This document shows, piece by piece, positions 53,472-64,000 of a stretch of DNA of 64,000 nucleotides; the stretch's first letter is position 1; every line of letters starts with the position of its first letter. A program made the position numbers and the translations under genes. Source of the DNA: Heloderma charlesbogerti (lineage: Eukaryota > Chordata > Lepidosauria > Squamata > Helodermatidae); assembly GCA_026122225.1 (NCBI GenBank), contig JANEZZ010002201.1, positions 124,001-188,000 on the forward strand, in the 5' to 3' direction. The notes under the pieces are model-generated. The model was not told the DNA's origin, searched no databases, and was given only the letters and a program-made list of their open reading frames with translations.

Positions 53472-54505
53472 ACATTAAAATTAGAAATAATAAGAAATCT
53501 AAGCTAGTCTGTAACAGCCACACTCTGTTCTTCCTTTCTGAACCCTCATACACCTTTTCTTTTTTTGGGGGGGGGGGACAGTATCAATCTGCTAACCCTT
53601 TAATGTCCTGGCTGGAAACAAAGGAAATGATTGATTTAAAAAAGACTCCAGTTTAACATTAAAATAATGGACTTTATTGGTATCGCATTCCAAAGAAGAG
53701 TCAAACTGCAAGTTATATTAATTGCGTAGCATGTAGGTGCGCCTGATAATTTATTTTAGTGAAATAATGCATGGCCCTGATTCAGATCAGGATCAGCATG
53801 CACTGGGAGGGTAGGATTACACCTTCCCCCCTCTGAAAACATTTATTCCTGAAATTCCATCCCCCTCCCCTCATCGGAGGGTCAACAAAAGAGAGAAAAG
53901 GCTGCATTTTTAAAAGTTGCTCAGCATACAGTGGATTATAGTTAGCTGAAGTGTTTCCCATTCCTTTCGATAGAGGTAAATCAGATCCCTGACAGCTAAA
54001 TGAAATGTAATTTTTTTTTAAAAAAAAAAAAGGAAAAGGGGTGGGTGAGAGAGGAAAAATCACAGAACTGACTCCATACTTTGGTATCCTAAAATGGTGT
54101 TACAAATATTTCCAAACAGCAGCTGCAGCCTACAGCAACCCCATTAGCTTGTGAGGGTTAACCCTTATTTTCCCTTTTTGTGGGAGTGGGGAGAAGGCAA
54201 TATGCTGGGATTGGCTAGGGAGCAGTGCTTGAATGAGGGGGGGAAAGGTAGGGGGCTTATTGAAATACACAAGCCCCCCCCCCCGATTCTCATCCAGCCT
54301 CCCCAACAGGCCTTCTAAAAACAGTAGCTAATGGGGCAGTCACAAAGGGTACAGGAGACATGCCCCTCTGCCTCCCTATAATTCAGGCATTACCAGGGAG
54401 AGAGGGGAATGGACAGGGTGCACAATTGTTCTATTAGTACGTTGCCAATTTAAAAAGCAAAAGCAATCCACAGATAGGAAAAGAGAACACAGAAACAGAA
54501 GGGAT
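53472..54505. other. Intergenic sequence, nothing recognised
   Basis: Contains G-runs (53565-53578), an A-run (54018-54031) and a C-run (54276-54285). No gene or named repeat. Confidence 0.4.
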
Positions 54506-54509
54506 ATAT

Positions 54510-54590
54510 CTAAGGCTGCAAACCTATGCACACTTAAAATGGACTGGGAGTAAGACGCATTCAATACATTAAGTGGGGCTTCTGAGGAAA
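54510..54590. repeat. AATCCTATGCA-type MITE
   Basis: taaggctgcaaacctatgca...gggagtaagacgc pairs with gtggggcttctgagg. The right end is lost. Confidence 0.5.
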
Positions 54591-54599
54591 CATGCAGCA

Positions 54600-56600
54600 A
54601 GGACAAGGTTGCATTCCATTCTTCCTTTTGCAAAGGGCCCTCTACCCTGAACGAGACTTGCATCTCTTATGTGGACATAAGATGCAAAGGTGCTGCGGGG
54701 AGTATTCTGGCAGCTGTTTGTGTGGGAGCATTGTTCCCATGGAAATGCTGAAGCCCTTCTCTTGGAGGCCTATGGGCTCTCCATACAGAACTCCTACCCA
54801 TTGGGCCATACACCTGGACCTAGAAAAAGCCTTGTTCTCAAATTGTTACACTGCCTTTAAAAAGCCTTCGATGCTTTAAAAACCTTACAGTCAGCTGTAC
54901 CTGATTTGGGGGGGGGGATAAACTGTATACCCTCTGTAAACACACACACACACACACACTTCAGAATAGACTGGCAAAGCAGAATGTTTTTAAAGCAGAA
55001 ATCGAGAAAAGGAGGAGGCATTTTATGGGCAGTCATTCAATCATATGGAATTATCTGCCTCACAAATTAGCGGTAGTTTATGGCACAAAGCTGGTCCAAT
55101 GAGAAAAGTTTGTAATTGGGCAGAGCTGATGATCTCTGCGCCTGATTTCTGAACATCAAGTTGTGTCTGGTACAAGCAGTTATGTCCATTTCTGTGGCTC
55201 TGTAGGGAGCTTTCTTCAAAGGTTGGTGATATTTCTCAGCACAGTTTGTACTAGGGGGAAAGAATGTATTCTTATTCATCGGGTGGCCAGTCCTAAAGTC
55301 AGGATGCATGAGGTCACAACATTGAATGTATCCTTCTATCGCAGGCAGGCTGGTCAGAAGTCAAAGTAAAAAGTTATGGAATTATACATGCACAGAGACA
55401 CACACAACAGTTTTGTCCTGTAAATGCTTTCAGTAATCTGCATTGCCTTTAGGACACTGTTTTTACTGATCAAGATGGCTGGAATATCATGTAGACTTAG
55501 AACTAGGTATTAAGATCATAATATATTTTTGTTGCAGGCCTTTGCTCCCAGTCTTTTACTTTTTCTGTTGCACAATTCTCTTTTTTTCTGGAAGAATAAG
55601 GCTATACCCTTTCTTATATAGTGTTATAAGGAGCTATTTTTGCCTAGTTCTTTAATTCACAAGACAGAAGACTTAGAGTACTCTGGCTAAACTAAGATGT
55701 GGAAAAGTCTAAGAATTCCATTCCAAATGTAATCAAAATGCTGATTATGTAAGAATACAGTTCTAAGATTCAACATGCCAAATACTTGGAAATCTAAACA
55801 GAAGCGGCATGTCTGTTGATGTAGAAGACTGAAGTGTAACATGCCTCTCTCTACCAGGGATTTCTGAACAATGTACAGCAGGTGCTGTTTACTAACTTAA
55901 ATTTCTTCTTAGTATTTTTATTTGTCTATCTCAGAGGGAAGGAATACCTGTAACTGAGGCCATATTGGCATATTTCTAATTACAATAATACATGTTCTAG
56001 TCATTAAAAGCAATAAACATAACTACAGGCCTTTTTCATTTCATGCTTGAAAGAATTAGAATAATAATAGAATGATAAAGAATAATACATTTTGAGTAGT
56101 GGTGATAACTAATAAAATATTGTTTTCCCCATTCCTTTAGGGCAGCAGAGTGCACATATTTATCTTTAACAGAATGACCTGCCAATTCTCTGTCACATGC
56201 CAATCTGATAAAGGTCAGCTATTGAACACCCAAGTCAGACAGAACGTCAAGTGCGCAAGTGATTTGGACACATCTCTGACTTTGAAAAAGTAAAAAAGGC
56301 TTAACAATATTCCTAAATAAATGCAATTTGAATGGATATATTTAATAACTACGTTTCTGTTAGGGAGTTTGCATCATGAAAGAAAACTCCTCCTGGTAAA
56401 CTTAAGGCACAAGACCTGAATTCCAATGATAGAATTTTGCTCATTTTTTTTTTAGGTTATGGTTATTTGTATTTTCTTTTAAAATGAGTTTGTGACCAAT
56501 CTCCCACTTTGGGAGAGATAACTGATTTCAGAATAATGAACCCAATAGCCTGAGGGCCATTTGAGAGCCTTCTCTGCTAATGCTCCAAAACTCCCCTTGA
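54600..56600. other. Intergenic, no repeat or gene recognised
   Basis: Two kilobases that look single-copy apart from a (CA)n run at about 54938-54959. If conserved between species, this would be a place to look for regulatory DNA of the CCDC170-ESR1 interval. Nothing in the sequence itself shows a function. Confidence 0.4.
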
Positions 56601-56604
56601 GGTG

Positions 56605-56715
56605 CAATCCCATGCATGTTTAGACAGAAAAAGCTCATGTATGGCTGGCTGGAACATGTTGGGAGTTGTGGGTTTTTTTCCCTGTCTAAATATGCATAGG
56701 ATTGTGCCCTAAGCC
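56605..56715. repeat. TTTAGACAG palindromic MITE
   Basis: tgcaatcccatgcatg followed by tttagacagaaaaag pairs with ttccctgtctaaatatgcat and aggattgtgcc. A nearly complete hairpin. Confidence 0.8.
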
Positions 56716-56731
56716 AGTTTACAAAGGTAGT

Positions 56732-56786
56732 GGCTATCTTTCATACACCATCTTTGTAAAATGGTGTATGACAGATAGCCACCAGC
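56732..56786. repeat. Imperfect 22-bp hairpin
   Basis: gtggctatctttcatacacc and ggtgtatgacagatagccac are inverted repeats around 'atctttgtaaaat'. It lies just after the MITE at 56605 and may be part of another small element. Confidence 0.7.
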
Positions 56787-57019
56787 TTTGTAAAATGGCT
56801 TAGCCTGTTTTCAGCATTCTCTTTTGGCATTTCACGTACTTTCGGAAGCAGCCATCTTTCTCCAGTGTGCTTCTGAGACACATTCCAGGATCCAATGATG
56901 GCATGAAACCATTTCTGCTATCATACCCAGCTATGACAGGCACTTAGCCACATAAAATGACCTGGAGTTTATATTCTATAATCCAGTGCAAAATAGGAGA
57001 GGCAACATGTGGAGATTAA

Positions 57020-57105
57020 GTTTGTAGAGGAGTCATGCTGTCTGTGGGGCGCTGGTCATTGTAGGACTTATTTCTGTCTAAACATGCATAGGATTGCACC
57101 CTTAA
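57020..57105. repeat. Half of a TTTAGACAG MITE
   Basis: cattgtaggacttatttctg and tctaaacatgcataggattg give the right arm only. Confidence 0.6.
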
Positions 57106-57813
57106 TGGGACAAGTAAAAATGAAGAGACTTTCAGATATATTAAAATCAAGAGTTGAGAACTCCTGAAACACTGCTTCAAATATTTAACCATTGAAGCTG
57201 CTGCAATGTGGCTGGAGACAAGTACAGGAACATTAACATCTCTCCCTCTTGATGATTAAATATTTGAAATTTCTGGATATCTGTCTTCATATGTTGCACA
57301 ATTATTTGTGAATGGGTATGTACACAGACTGTGAATATCTTTCACAATTATTTGTTTATTACACAATGTTTTTAGAAGCCCAGCTCAGCTGTAATGCTAT
57401 GCCTCTTGGCCCATTGGCATACAGTTGCCCGTTTAATTACCAAATTACTAATTTTTGAGGAGAATAAACCTCTAGATCAGAAACACTTTTCAAATGGATA
57501 CACATATTCTCTCTGTTATCTGCTGGATTATATAATGATGAAGTTTATTCTGCCACTGTAGTGTCATTTACACAACCAATTTTCTCACTGTATGACAATT
57601 TTTGTCACTTCCTGCTGGGATCACACAGAATCTAGATCTCAAAACAGGATCCAAGGCAGAATCAAGCAAGGATGTTTTCACTTCCTTGATCATGAACCAG
57701 AAACCAGGATTATGTTATGCTTGCTGATTCCATGGTAGATATTTTTAATTTACAGAGGGGTAGCCCACTTTAGTCTGTTGCAGCAACTGTGGCTCAAGTT
57801 TTAAATGTTTACT

Positions 57814-57911
57814 ACCAAAATTCAAACTGATCACATGAGTCATGCTACAGTGGTTGACCCAATTCTTGGTATACAGATACCTGATTCATGTAGACACAGG
57901 TATAAGACCTG
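57814..57911 (+). repeat. 98-bp repeat, copy 2
   Basis: Partner of 52427-52524: same orientation, same length and about 97% identical by eye. Homology stops sharply on the right at 'gacctg', after which the two diverge. Confidence 0.85.
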
Positions 57912-57964
57912 AGGCTCAAAGCAGATGTTATAAAGGAGATGAATAAACAGCCACGGAAAGCTGC

Positions 57965-58147
57965 CTTCAACCAGGTTTGACCACCTAGCCCGGTATTGTC
58001 TACCTTGACTGGCAGCAGGTTTTCTGGAAGAGATTTTTAACATTCGCATCACCTATTCCCTGAGATCCTTTTTTAAATTTGACGTGTCAGGGAATGAACC
58101 AGGGATCGTTTGCATAGAAAACATACCCACAGAACTATGGTTCCTCT
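57965..58147 (-). repeat. tRNA-derived SINE, antisense
   Basis: 'tagcccggtattgtctacct', 'tgactggcagcaggttttct', 'gggaatgaaccagggatcg' (B-box complement) and 'cacagaactatggttcctc' (A-box complement) match the family at 52870. Confidence 0.6.
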
Positions 58148-58160
58148 CTATAGCGCTCTC

Positions 58161-58222
58161 TCCTTTCTCTCTCTCTCTCTCTTTCTCTCTCTGTGTGTAT
58201 GTGTGTGTGTTGTGTGTGTGAT
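58161..58222. repeat. (CT)n and (TG)n microsatellite
   Basis: A run of tctctctctctcttt passes into tgtgtgtatgtgtgtgtg, followed by a short tgtgtgtgtg. Confidence 0.9.
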
Positions 58223-58749
58223 TTAACTGAAAAGCAGCTACATGTGAGTCTGCCAGTGTGAGTAAAGGGACGGTGGGGTTGAGGGAAAAGGGCTACTTAA
58301 CACTTTCCCTTCCTGTCCTTTTCTTTTCAAATGGCATTGAGGTGATCTGAAGTGCAGTCTAATCCCTCTCTGGGCATTTTTACATGAGGCTTTTATCCTG
58401 CTTCTTTATAAGGCTTCTACTTCCAGATTGTTTGCAGGATTAAGATTAGCTCCTTTACATGGGCTTTTTTCAAGGGGGTTTCTTTCTCTGCCTTTCTATA
58501 AGTTTCATTATACAGCCACTAGAGGGTGCTGTGGTATAGTAGAATTGCATAATACACAAGACTCTCACTCCACCATTCTAAATAATACCAGATTTTCCTC
58601 ATCAGGAAAAGAAACACAATAATGGTTGCAAAGCACAGGAGAAGCTCTGGAAGATGATGATGTCATGTAAAAAATGACCATGTCCCTCATACATACCCAG
58701 GCAACCTTTAAGATCATCAGAGTAGGCCTTTCTGGTCATTCCAAAACAA

Positions 58750-59078
58750 ATGGAATGTTGCCATGCAGTAAGTACCATGGCAGGCCTTCTCTGTAGTGGC
58801 ACCCACCCTTTAGAAAACCCTCTCTGACACAGTTTGGGAGGCAGAAAACATGGCATATTTTAAACGGCTCCTGAAAATACATTTGTTCTCCTAGGCTTTC
58901 TCTGGGCTGTAATTAAATTAATCATGCCGCTCCATTAATCATGCTGCCCATCCGCTCCTTGAATGGTTTTTATTATAGTTGGAAGTCTTTTTAATGTTGT
59001 GTTTTATTGTATTTTAAATGTGATTTTAATATTTATTGTGAAATGCTGAAGGATTTTATTCAATGGTATATAGCTGTC
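58750..59078 (+). repeat. L2-like LINE 3' region
   Basis: 'ggcaggccttctctgtagtg', 'gcacccaccctttagaaaac', 'acggctcctgaaaatacatt' and a T-rich 3' UTR with 'gaaatgctgaaggattttat' occur in sense L2 order. Confidence 0.6.
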
Positions 59079-59119
59079 ATAAATAGATAGATAGATAGAT
59101 AGATAGATGATAGATAGAT

Positions 59120-59166
<47 letters not shown>
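59079..59166. repeat. (ATAG)n microsatellite at a LINE tail
   Basis: About twenty GATA/ATAG units with two 'gatgatag' interruptions. It produces the YLSIYLSI-like end of a spurious minus-strand ORF. Confidence 0.97.
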
Positions 59167-59179
59167 GAATAAATACCTG

Positions 59180-60745
59180 ACCTCCAAACTACCATGTGTG
59201 AGCAATCTCAAGTGCATAATATAAGCCTCATGTAGAAAGGCTTTCTGTTCCTTGGCAAATGATTTGCAAAGAGAGGGGGAAGGATTGCGCTGCAACTCCC
59301 ACCATGGGTCACTGCCTGTAAAGTGCAAGTTGAAACTCTGAATGGGGTGACATGATCTGAATCTCTGTCTCCTGGCCAATACAAGAGAGGAGGGGGGAGA
59401 ACTGGGGCTCCAGCCACAGAGCTCCTCCTTTGTCACTCTAAGGAAGGCCATGCACAGGGCAAGCTTTCCTACTCCGTTGCCAGGTGCATGCCAAGGGCGG
59501 AGGAGAGAGGGGAATGTGTGATAGATCTGAGGGCATGAAAAGAGATTTGTGTTGAGGGATGGCTTGTCTTTCAATGGGAACTTTATGCACACACCTCCCT
59601 GAAGCAGCAACCTTTGCACCAAAAACCAAACCCCACGGAAATTCAGCAGAGCATTAGATTTCCTGATCTGCTTCAGGATGGTTCCGCTACAGACAGACGG
59701 ACAGAGCCACAATGTGGAATTTAGTGGCATCCCTAAGTAAAATGAAAAAGTAGATGAACTGTGGATTCATCAGTCCTTCTAAGAAATGAAATATGGGGGA
59801 GGGGGAAGGAACGAGATGCCAGCACTTGCGAGAGATTCTGACAGAGTTCAAATAACATCTTTCTTTCTCTCTTATTTTAAGGGAAATGTAGGTATGTACC
59901 ATTCTTGGTCAGTACCCTGAGATCTGTGATGACCTGGTGTTTGGCATGTGGGACCTTTGTTCATTGCATAGGTAGCGTCGCTATAGGATTTAGTCAGTAG
60001 ACAGTGCTGATCATAGTTGTACCTGGGTGGGTTATTCTATTCCTCTTGGAGACAGGCAACAAAGCCCTTGCCTAGACTAGTGTGTCCTCTAAGCCATCCA
60101 TCATATTCAGTATGCTCACACCTCAATGTTCTTCTCTGTCCCCTACACTTTGCACTCTATAAACATGTGGGTTTCACTAATGTGAAACAGGGATTATGTC
60201 CGATCATGTCAAGGTGTGGCTTTGTCAGCATGTTTGTAGTATAACATTTTCACTCACATGTATATCTCTTGTTGGTGATTTTTGGCTACAGCCTTTGACA
60301 TGTGATGCTCAAGTCTTTGATTTAATACTGGTATTTTATGGTTTTAGTATTGTGCCAGGCAAAGGGAAGGAGATGCTGTGCTTAGTGTTGCCATTCCAAT
60401 GTCCGGCCCCTTCCATGTTTCCTGTACAGTTATTCCTACCTACACCAGAGTTGCAGTATCTGAATTGTTCTGCTGGTGCAACACCAGAACTCCTGATAAC
60501 ACATAGATGCATCTTACCTTTTGCTGAATCCTGTCCACTTTCTGCGTCACAAAGCAGACCTTGGAATCAGCCTGTTAGTTGGTTAAGGGATGCAGAACTG
60601 GATTCAGTCTAACTTCCAATGCTAGAAACCCACTTAAATCATTTATCTTTTTCCTAACCTTCTGGAAACCTCATGCCGCCATTCACTTCCCAAACCGAAA
60701 TTCTCATGGGTAATGGGTTGGTGGGTTTGGAAAATCTATTGACAA
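59180..60745. other. Intergenic, nothing recognised
   Basis: The 217-codon minus-strand ORF (59077-59730) starts in unrecognised sequence and ends in the (ATAG)n array. It has no domain, so I do not call it a gene. The ORF at 60196-60612 likewise has no motif. Confidence 0.45.
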
Positions 60746-60810
60746 TTGCTTTGGCTATTGGGCGGTATAGAAATGAAAAAGTGAAATGAATGAATGAATG
60801 AATAAATTGC
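60746..60810 (+). repeat. LINE 3' tail
   Basis: 'tttggctattgggcggtata' followed by gaaatgaaaaagtg and (AATG)n is the very end of an L2-type copy. Confidence 0.55.
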
Positions 60811-61886
60811 CAACGGATTGGCAGGAGACTACTGGTTGAGCCTATCCAGGAGAGTTAATACTTAGCTCTCATATTCAACTATAGAGTGACCAACAGCTAA
60901 TAGAGTTTTATTATACCCACTGTATCTCCCTGATTTGGTTGTTGCATCAAGTAAATGTGATTCTTGTAAATAATCTCATTCTGATGTGGCCCAGCTTTTT
61001 GTTTGTTTCCCCAGCATTGTTCCTAATTATTTTTGTAATTATTTGCATGTTTATGAATCAGCAGCATTGAGCAATCTATGGGACTCAACCTCAGGCACAA
61101 AGCTTTGGAGCAGGGAGTTATTTTTCAAAAAGCTCCAGTCTTTGAATCTAAACATCGTCACTCCAGCTGTCAATAACTCGAGCAGCAAGAACATCAAGCA
61201 AACCCATTAGTCCTTCTGCTGAGTTAAAGAGACTAGTGATTCACCATAGACTAATGTTTGAAGTCTTACAAGGCTACATAGCTTCTTGCTCCTTTGCAGT
61301 TCCCTTGTCTAAGCAATTTCTCCTTTGGCCTGTCCTCTCTAGTGGTCTAATTCTTCACTACAACTCCAGAACCATTCCAAGCTTGCCTTTTAACCTTTCA
61401 TTTCCCCCTTTTGTCTGATCCCACCCAGCCTGGTCTAGCACAATGTCTTCCTCCTTTGTTTCCTATCTTGCTCCCATAACTGACATGTATCCTTGACATT
61501 TCCTGCTCGGTTATCCACTTAATGTTTTCTGTATTGCATACCTCAAACTGGCATGCTCTCCCCCACCCCTTCTCTTTCACCATGCACCCTGACTTACAGC
61601 TGTTGAGATTTCTATCCCACGCTGTTACAAAGTGTGCAGACAGTTGTGGCATGCTAAATTTGGGCAAAAGTAGATTCTTAATTTGTGCAACTTATGTGAC
61701 GTGCAACTTATAATACAAACATACATATCAGCAAGCCAAAAAATAGCCTGGATTAGATTGTTTCCTATGCCAAGGAGCTGTGCCAACCCAATGTCTTATT
61801 CTACTCCTCATGCATCAGGTGGTCTATCTATCTCGCCTTAAAAAAAAAAAAAAGCAGCACATATAAAAAGATGTTAATCCTTCACC
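60811..61886. other. Intergenic, nothing recognised
   Basis: No gene, RNA or repeat named, apart from an A-run at 61840-61853. The final bases, 61887-61891 (ttacc), are the LTR's target duplication. Confidence 0.4.
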
Positions 61887-61891
61887 TTACC

Positions 61892-62473
61892 TTTCAGGGG
61901 TGTTTCTGAGTGCAGGGACTGGGATAGCAGTTCAGATTCTGAAGGAGAACCATCAGACATGGGGGTGGTGTTTCCCCGGCTAGTCCAGATATGAGTAGGC
62001 CTGCTTCTCAGGTTACAAATGTCCAGATGGCTGAGCACGAGGGTCCCTCCTCTCACACACACACACCCTGTGAGAGGCAGCAAACAGGAGGAGGCAGGGT
62101 TTGGGGAGGATGACCTAATAGATGCCAGACACAGGCATAGAGCAAAGAGCAAAGAGAAAGAAGGCAGGGGAAGAACTTAGACGGTCTACCCGATTGGCCT
62201 TGCATGAAAAGCTGCTCTTAGAGGTCTCAAGAGAAGAGAAGGGCCTCCCATGCTTACGTTAGGCTAGCCAGACTGCTTCCCTCTTCAAACAGCGGGCAAC
62301 TCTCGTAAATTCCATTTGAATCCCCTGAAGGCATTCCTTTGTAGATGGAGAGTCTCTGAGAATTTGCATCTGTATGACCCTGTAAAGTAATGGATTAAAA
62401 GCTATAGACTGAAGCCTCTTGTCTGTGTATGTTTGGGCACTGAAGTACAGTGGGGGCTAAGGGAATCCTGACA
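61892..62473 (+). repeat. Solo LTR with perfect 5-bp duplication
   Basis: It begins tttcaggggtgtttctgagtg, corresponding to TGTCAGG with the first G changed, and ends ggaatcctgaca. The duplications ttacc at 61887-61891 and 62474-62478 are identical. It matches 14629-15139 along its length ('cagttcagattctgaagga', 'aggcattcctttgtag', 'aatggattaaaag'). The 582-bp length and the lack of internal sequence mark a solo LTR. The 5-bp duplication fits Ty3/gypsy-like or some retrovirus-like elements; the superfamily is not decided. Confidence 0.85.
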
Positions 62474-62478
62474 TTACC

Positions 62479-64000
62479 AAAAATAACAATTGAAATGACA
62501 AACAGTTTGAAAACAATGGTTAAACTGCTCTGGAGATGGGGAGAGGTGTGTTGATGATGGGATAGGTACTAGCCAATAGATAGTCTCTACAGCTGGCTTT
62601 TCTTGTCCCTCAGTTAAAACTGAACAATGTAGAGAACTTGCAGAATTTGGTTTTGTTAAATGTTTGTCTCAGGCCAGGACATTTTTTTTTTCATTTGTTG
62701 GGTAACAACAGTTACTACATTTGCACCGCCACACATAAGTATACACATGTAGCTGATCAGCACGTGTAAGTATTGATCTTGGCTAAGAATGAGGCATATC
62801 ATGACTCAGCAATCAGATAGACTTTTTCAGGTTCCAGCATCCACATTCTTCCCATACCAGGGAATTTAATTAGGTTATTGGTCAGCAAGTATAAATGATA
62901 ACTTTCTTACCCTGGCTGATCCTAAACCTGTGCTTAGGCAGCCTTCCAGGACAAAATTCTAGAGTCAAGATTTGTGAGACATATCTCAACAACAGCAGGG
63001 AAGGTGAGCTCCTTGGTAATAACTTTTCAGGGTGAGTTATCTCTCTCTCTTCATTCACATACGCATAGTAGGTTGTGGATAGGTTTCAGCACATTGGATA
63101 GCACCTTTAGAGTGCTGACTGGTTGTAACTAAAACCCAGAATAGAAGCACTGCCCCTCCAAAACTGGAGCTCCGAGCCTCCACTGTGTATGGCCATACAA
63201 ATGCTCAGTTAGCGTGATTGCTGGAACAGGAAGGAGGGGTAGGAGGGTAATCTGGGAACAAAATGCACAATTCAGTTGCAGGCTGATCATCCAGATCCCT
63301 TACAGCTTAATAGTACCTTTACATATTTCTGTTTTGACTACAAGTGGAATACATTACCTTGAGTTCTAGACGGAGAAAGAAATGATGAAATAGAGATATT
63401 CAGAAGAGGATAAATAAACATTAAGGATATGAATTATTTATGGACCCAATATAATTATTTAAAGTAAAATAAAATAAAATACAGGCATTACAGTTAGGAA
63501 CTGATCCAAAGGTATGATTTTATACATATAACAGGAAACAATGTTTCTGCAGAGGGGAGATAGCAAGAAACACTGTACCAGCCCCATGAAACTATACAAG
63601 CTGGAATAAACATAAGAAATGTCAGGGACAGGACACAACTAAGCCAGGAAAAAGCTGGTTTCAGCTTTCAGCCAGAGGGATGGGTAGAGATTTAAAGGCT
63701 TCTCCTTTACATCACACTCCTAGAATGTACTGAAGGAGTCATTATTAAAAATGGCCAGGTTATGTATGCTCTGCCCCCAAATAGAAAGAAACAAAAAAAT
63801 TCTGTGCACTGGTAATCAACATTTTGTGTGAAGAAAGCTGAATTCTGCAACTTGAATATAAATTGAAGCATAATTTATGCTGTTTCAGTTAATCACAGTC
63901 TGCCTGCTAATAATCCTGCTTCTGGCTTTTGAAATCTGAACAGGCATTATCTACACACTTTTAAGCTCGTCTTTGCCCGTTGAAGAGCTAAAAAGTACCT
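62479..64000. other. Intergenic, nothing recognised
   Basis: The last 1.5 kb is AT-rich. It has a T-run at 62682-62691 and (AAAT)n at about 63462-63481. No ESR1 coding exon or other gene is recognisable on either strand. Confidence 0.4.

Noticed and set aside
59077..59730. 217-codon minus-strand ORF
   Set aside because: No domain or splice context, and its C-terminal part is just the (ATAG)n microsatellite read as YLSI repeats.

Overview
The window is vertebrate nuclear DNA, most likely from a squamate reptile (lizard or snake). The evidence is the repeat set. It holds several RTE/BovB LINEs, Sauria-type tRNA SINEs ending in AT-rich 'gggatataaat' tails, CR1 and L2 LINEs, a DIRS-type fragment, many hAT-type MITEs, and short palindromic MITEs of the AATCCTATGCA type. 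The species cannot be named from the sequence alone.

The only protein-coding gene I can support is the 3' half of CCDC170 on the + strand. CCDC170 encodes a coiled-coil, microtubule/Golgi-associated protein and lies next to ESR1 in other tetrapods. Six coding exons are visible: 8819-9136, 19829-20029, 27063-27236, 27749-27991, 31108-31344 and 42071-42259 (stop). They encode 453 residues of a protein that is about 715 aa in human, so the N-terminal third lies upstream of the window. All internal exons are phase 0 at both ends, with GT-AG junctions.

Layout: 1-8818 is intron with CR1, BovB and L2 insertions, including a full-length BovB at 3517-6726. 8819-42259 is CCDC170 exons and introns, and the introns are crowded with transposons. 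42260-64000 is the 3' UTR followed by what should be the CCDC170-ESR1 intergenic interval. No ESR1 coding exon is recognisable there.

The most striking content is a family of hAT-like non-autonomous elements with TAGGGATG...CATCCCTA termini and 8-bp target duplications. Their interiors are palindromes nested within palindromes, rich in CpG and in copies of a GGCTACGTAAA hairpin. Copies lie at 10371-11324, 20863-21364, 38921-39577 and 47955-48781, with a half-copy buried in a second hAT element at 17970-18931. One copy has inserted into a BovB LINE with a perfect target duplication. Three solo LTRs of one family (14629, 37406, 61892), a DIRS fragment that ends about 60 bp before the last CCDC170 exon, and a SINE 11 bp after the stop codon that carries five AATAAA hexamers are the other main points. 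Almost all other open reading frames in the window are chance ORFs or transposon fossils.
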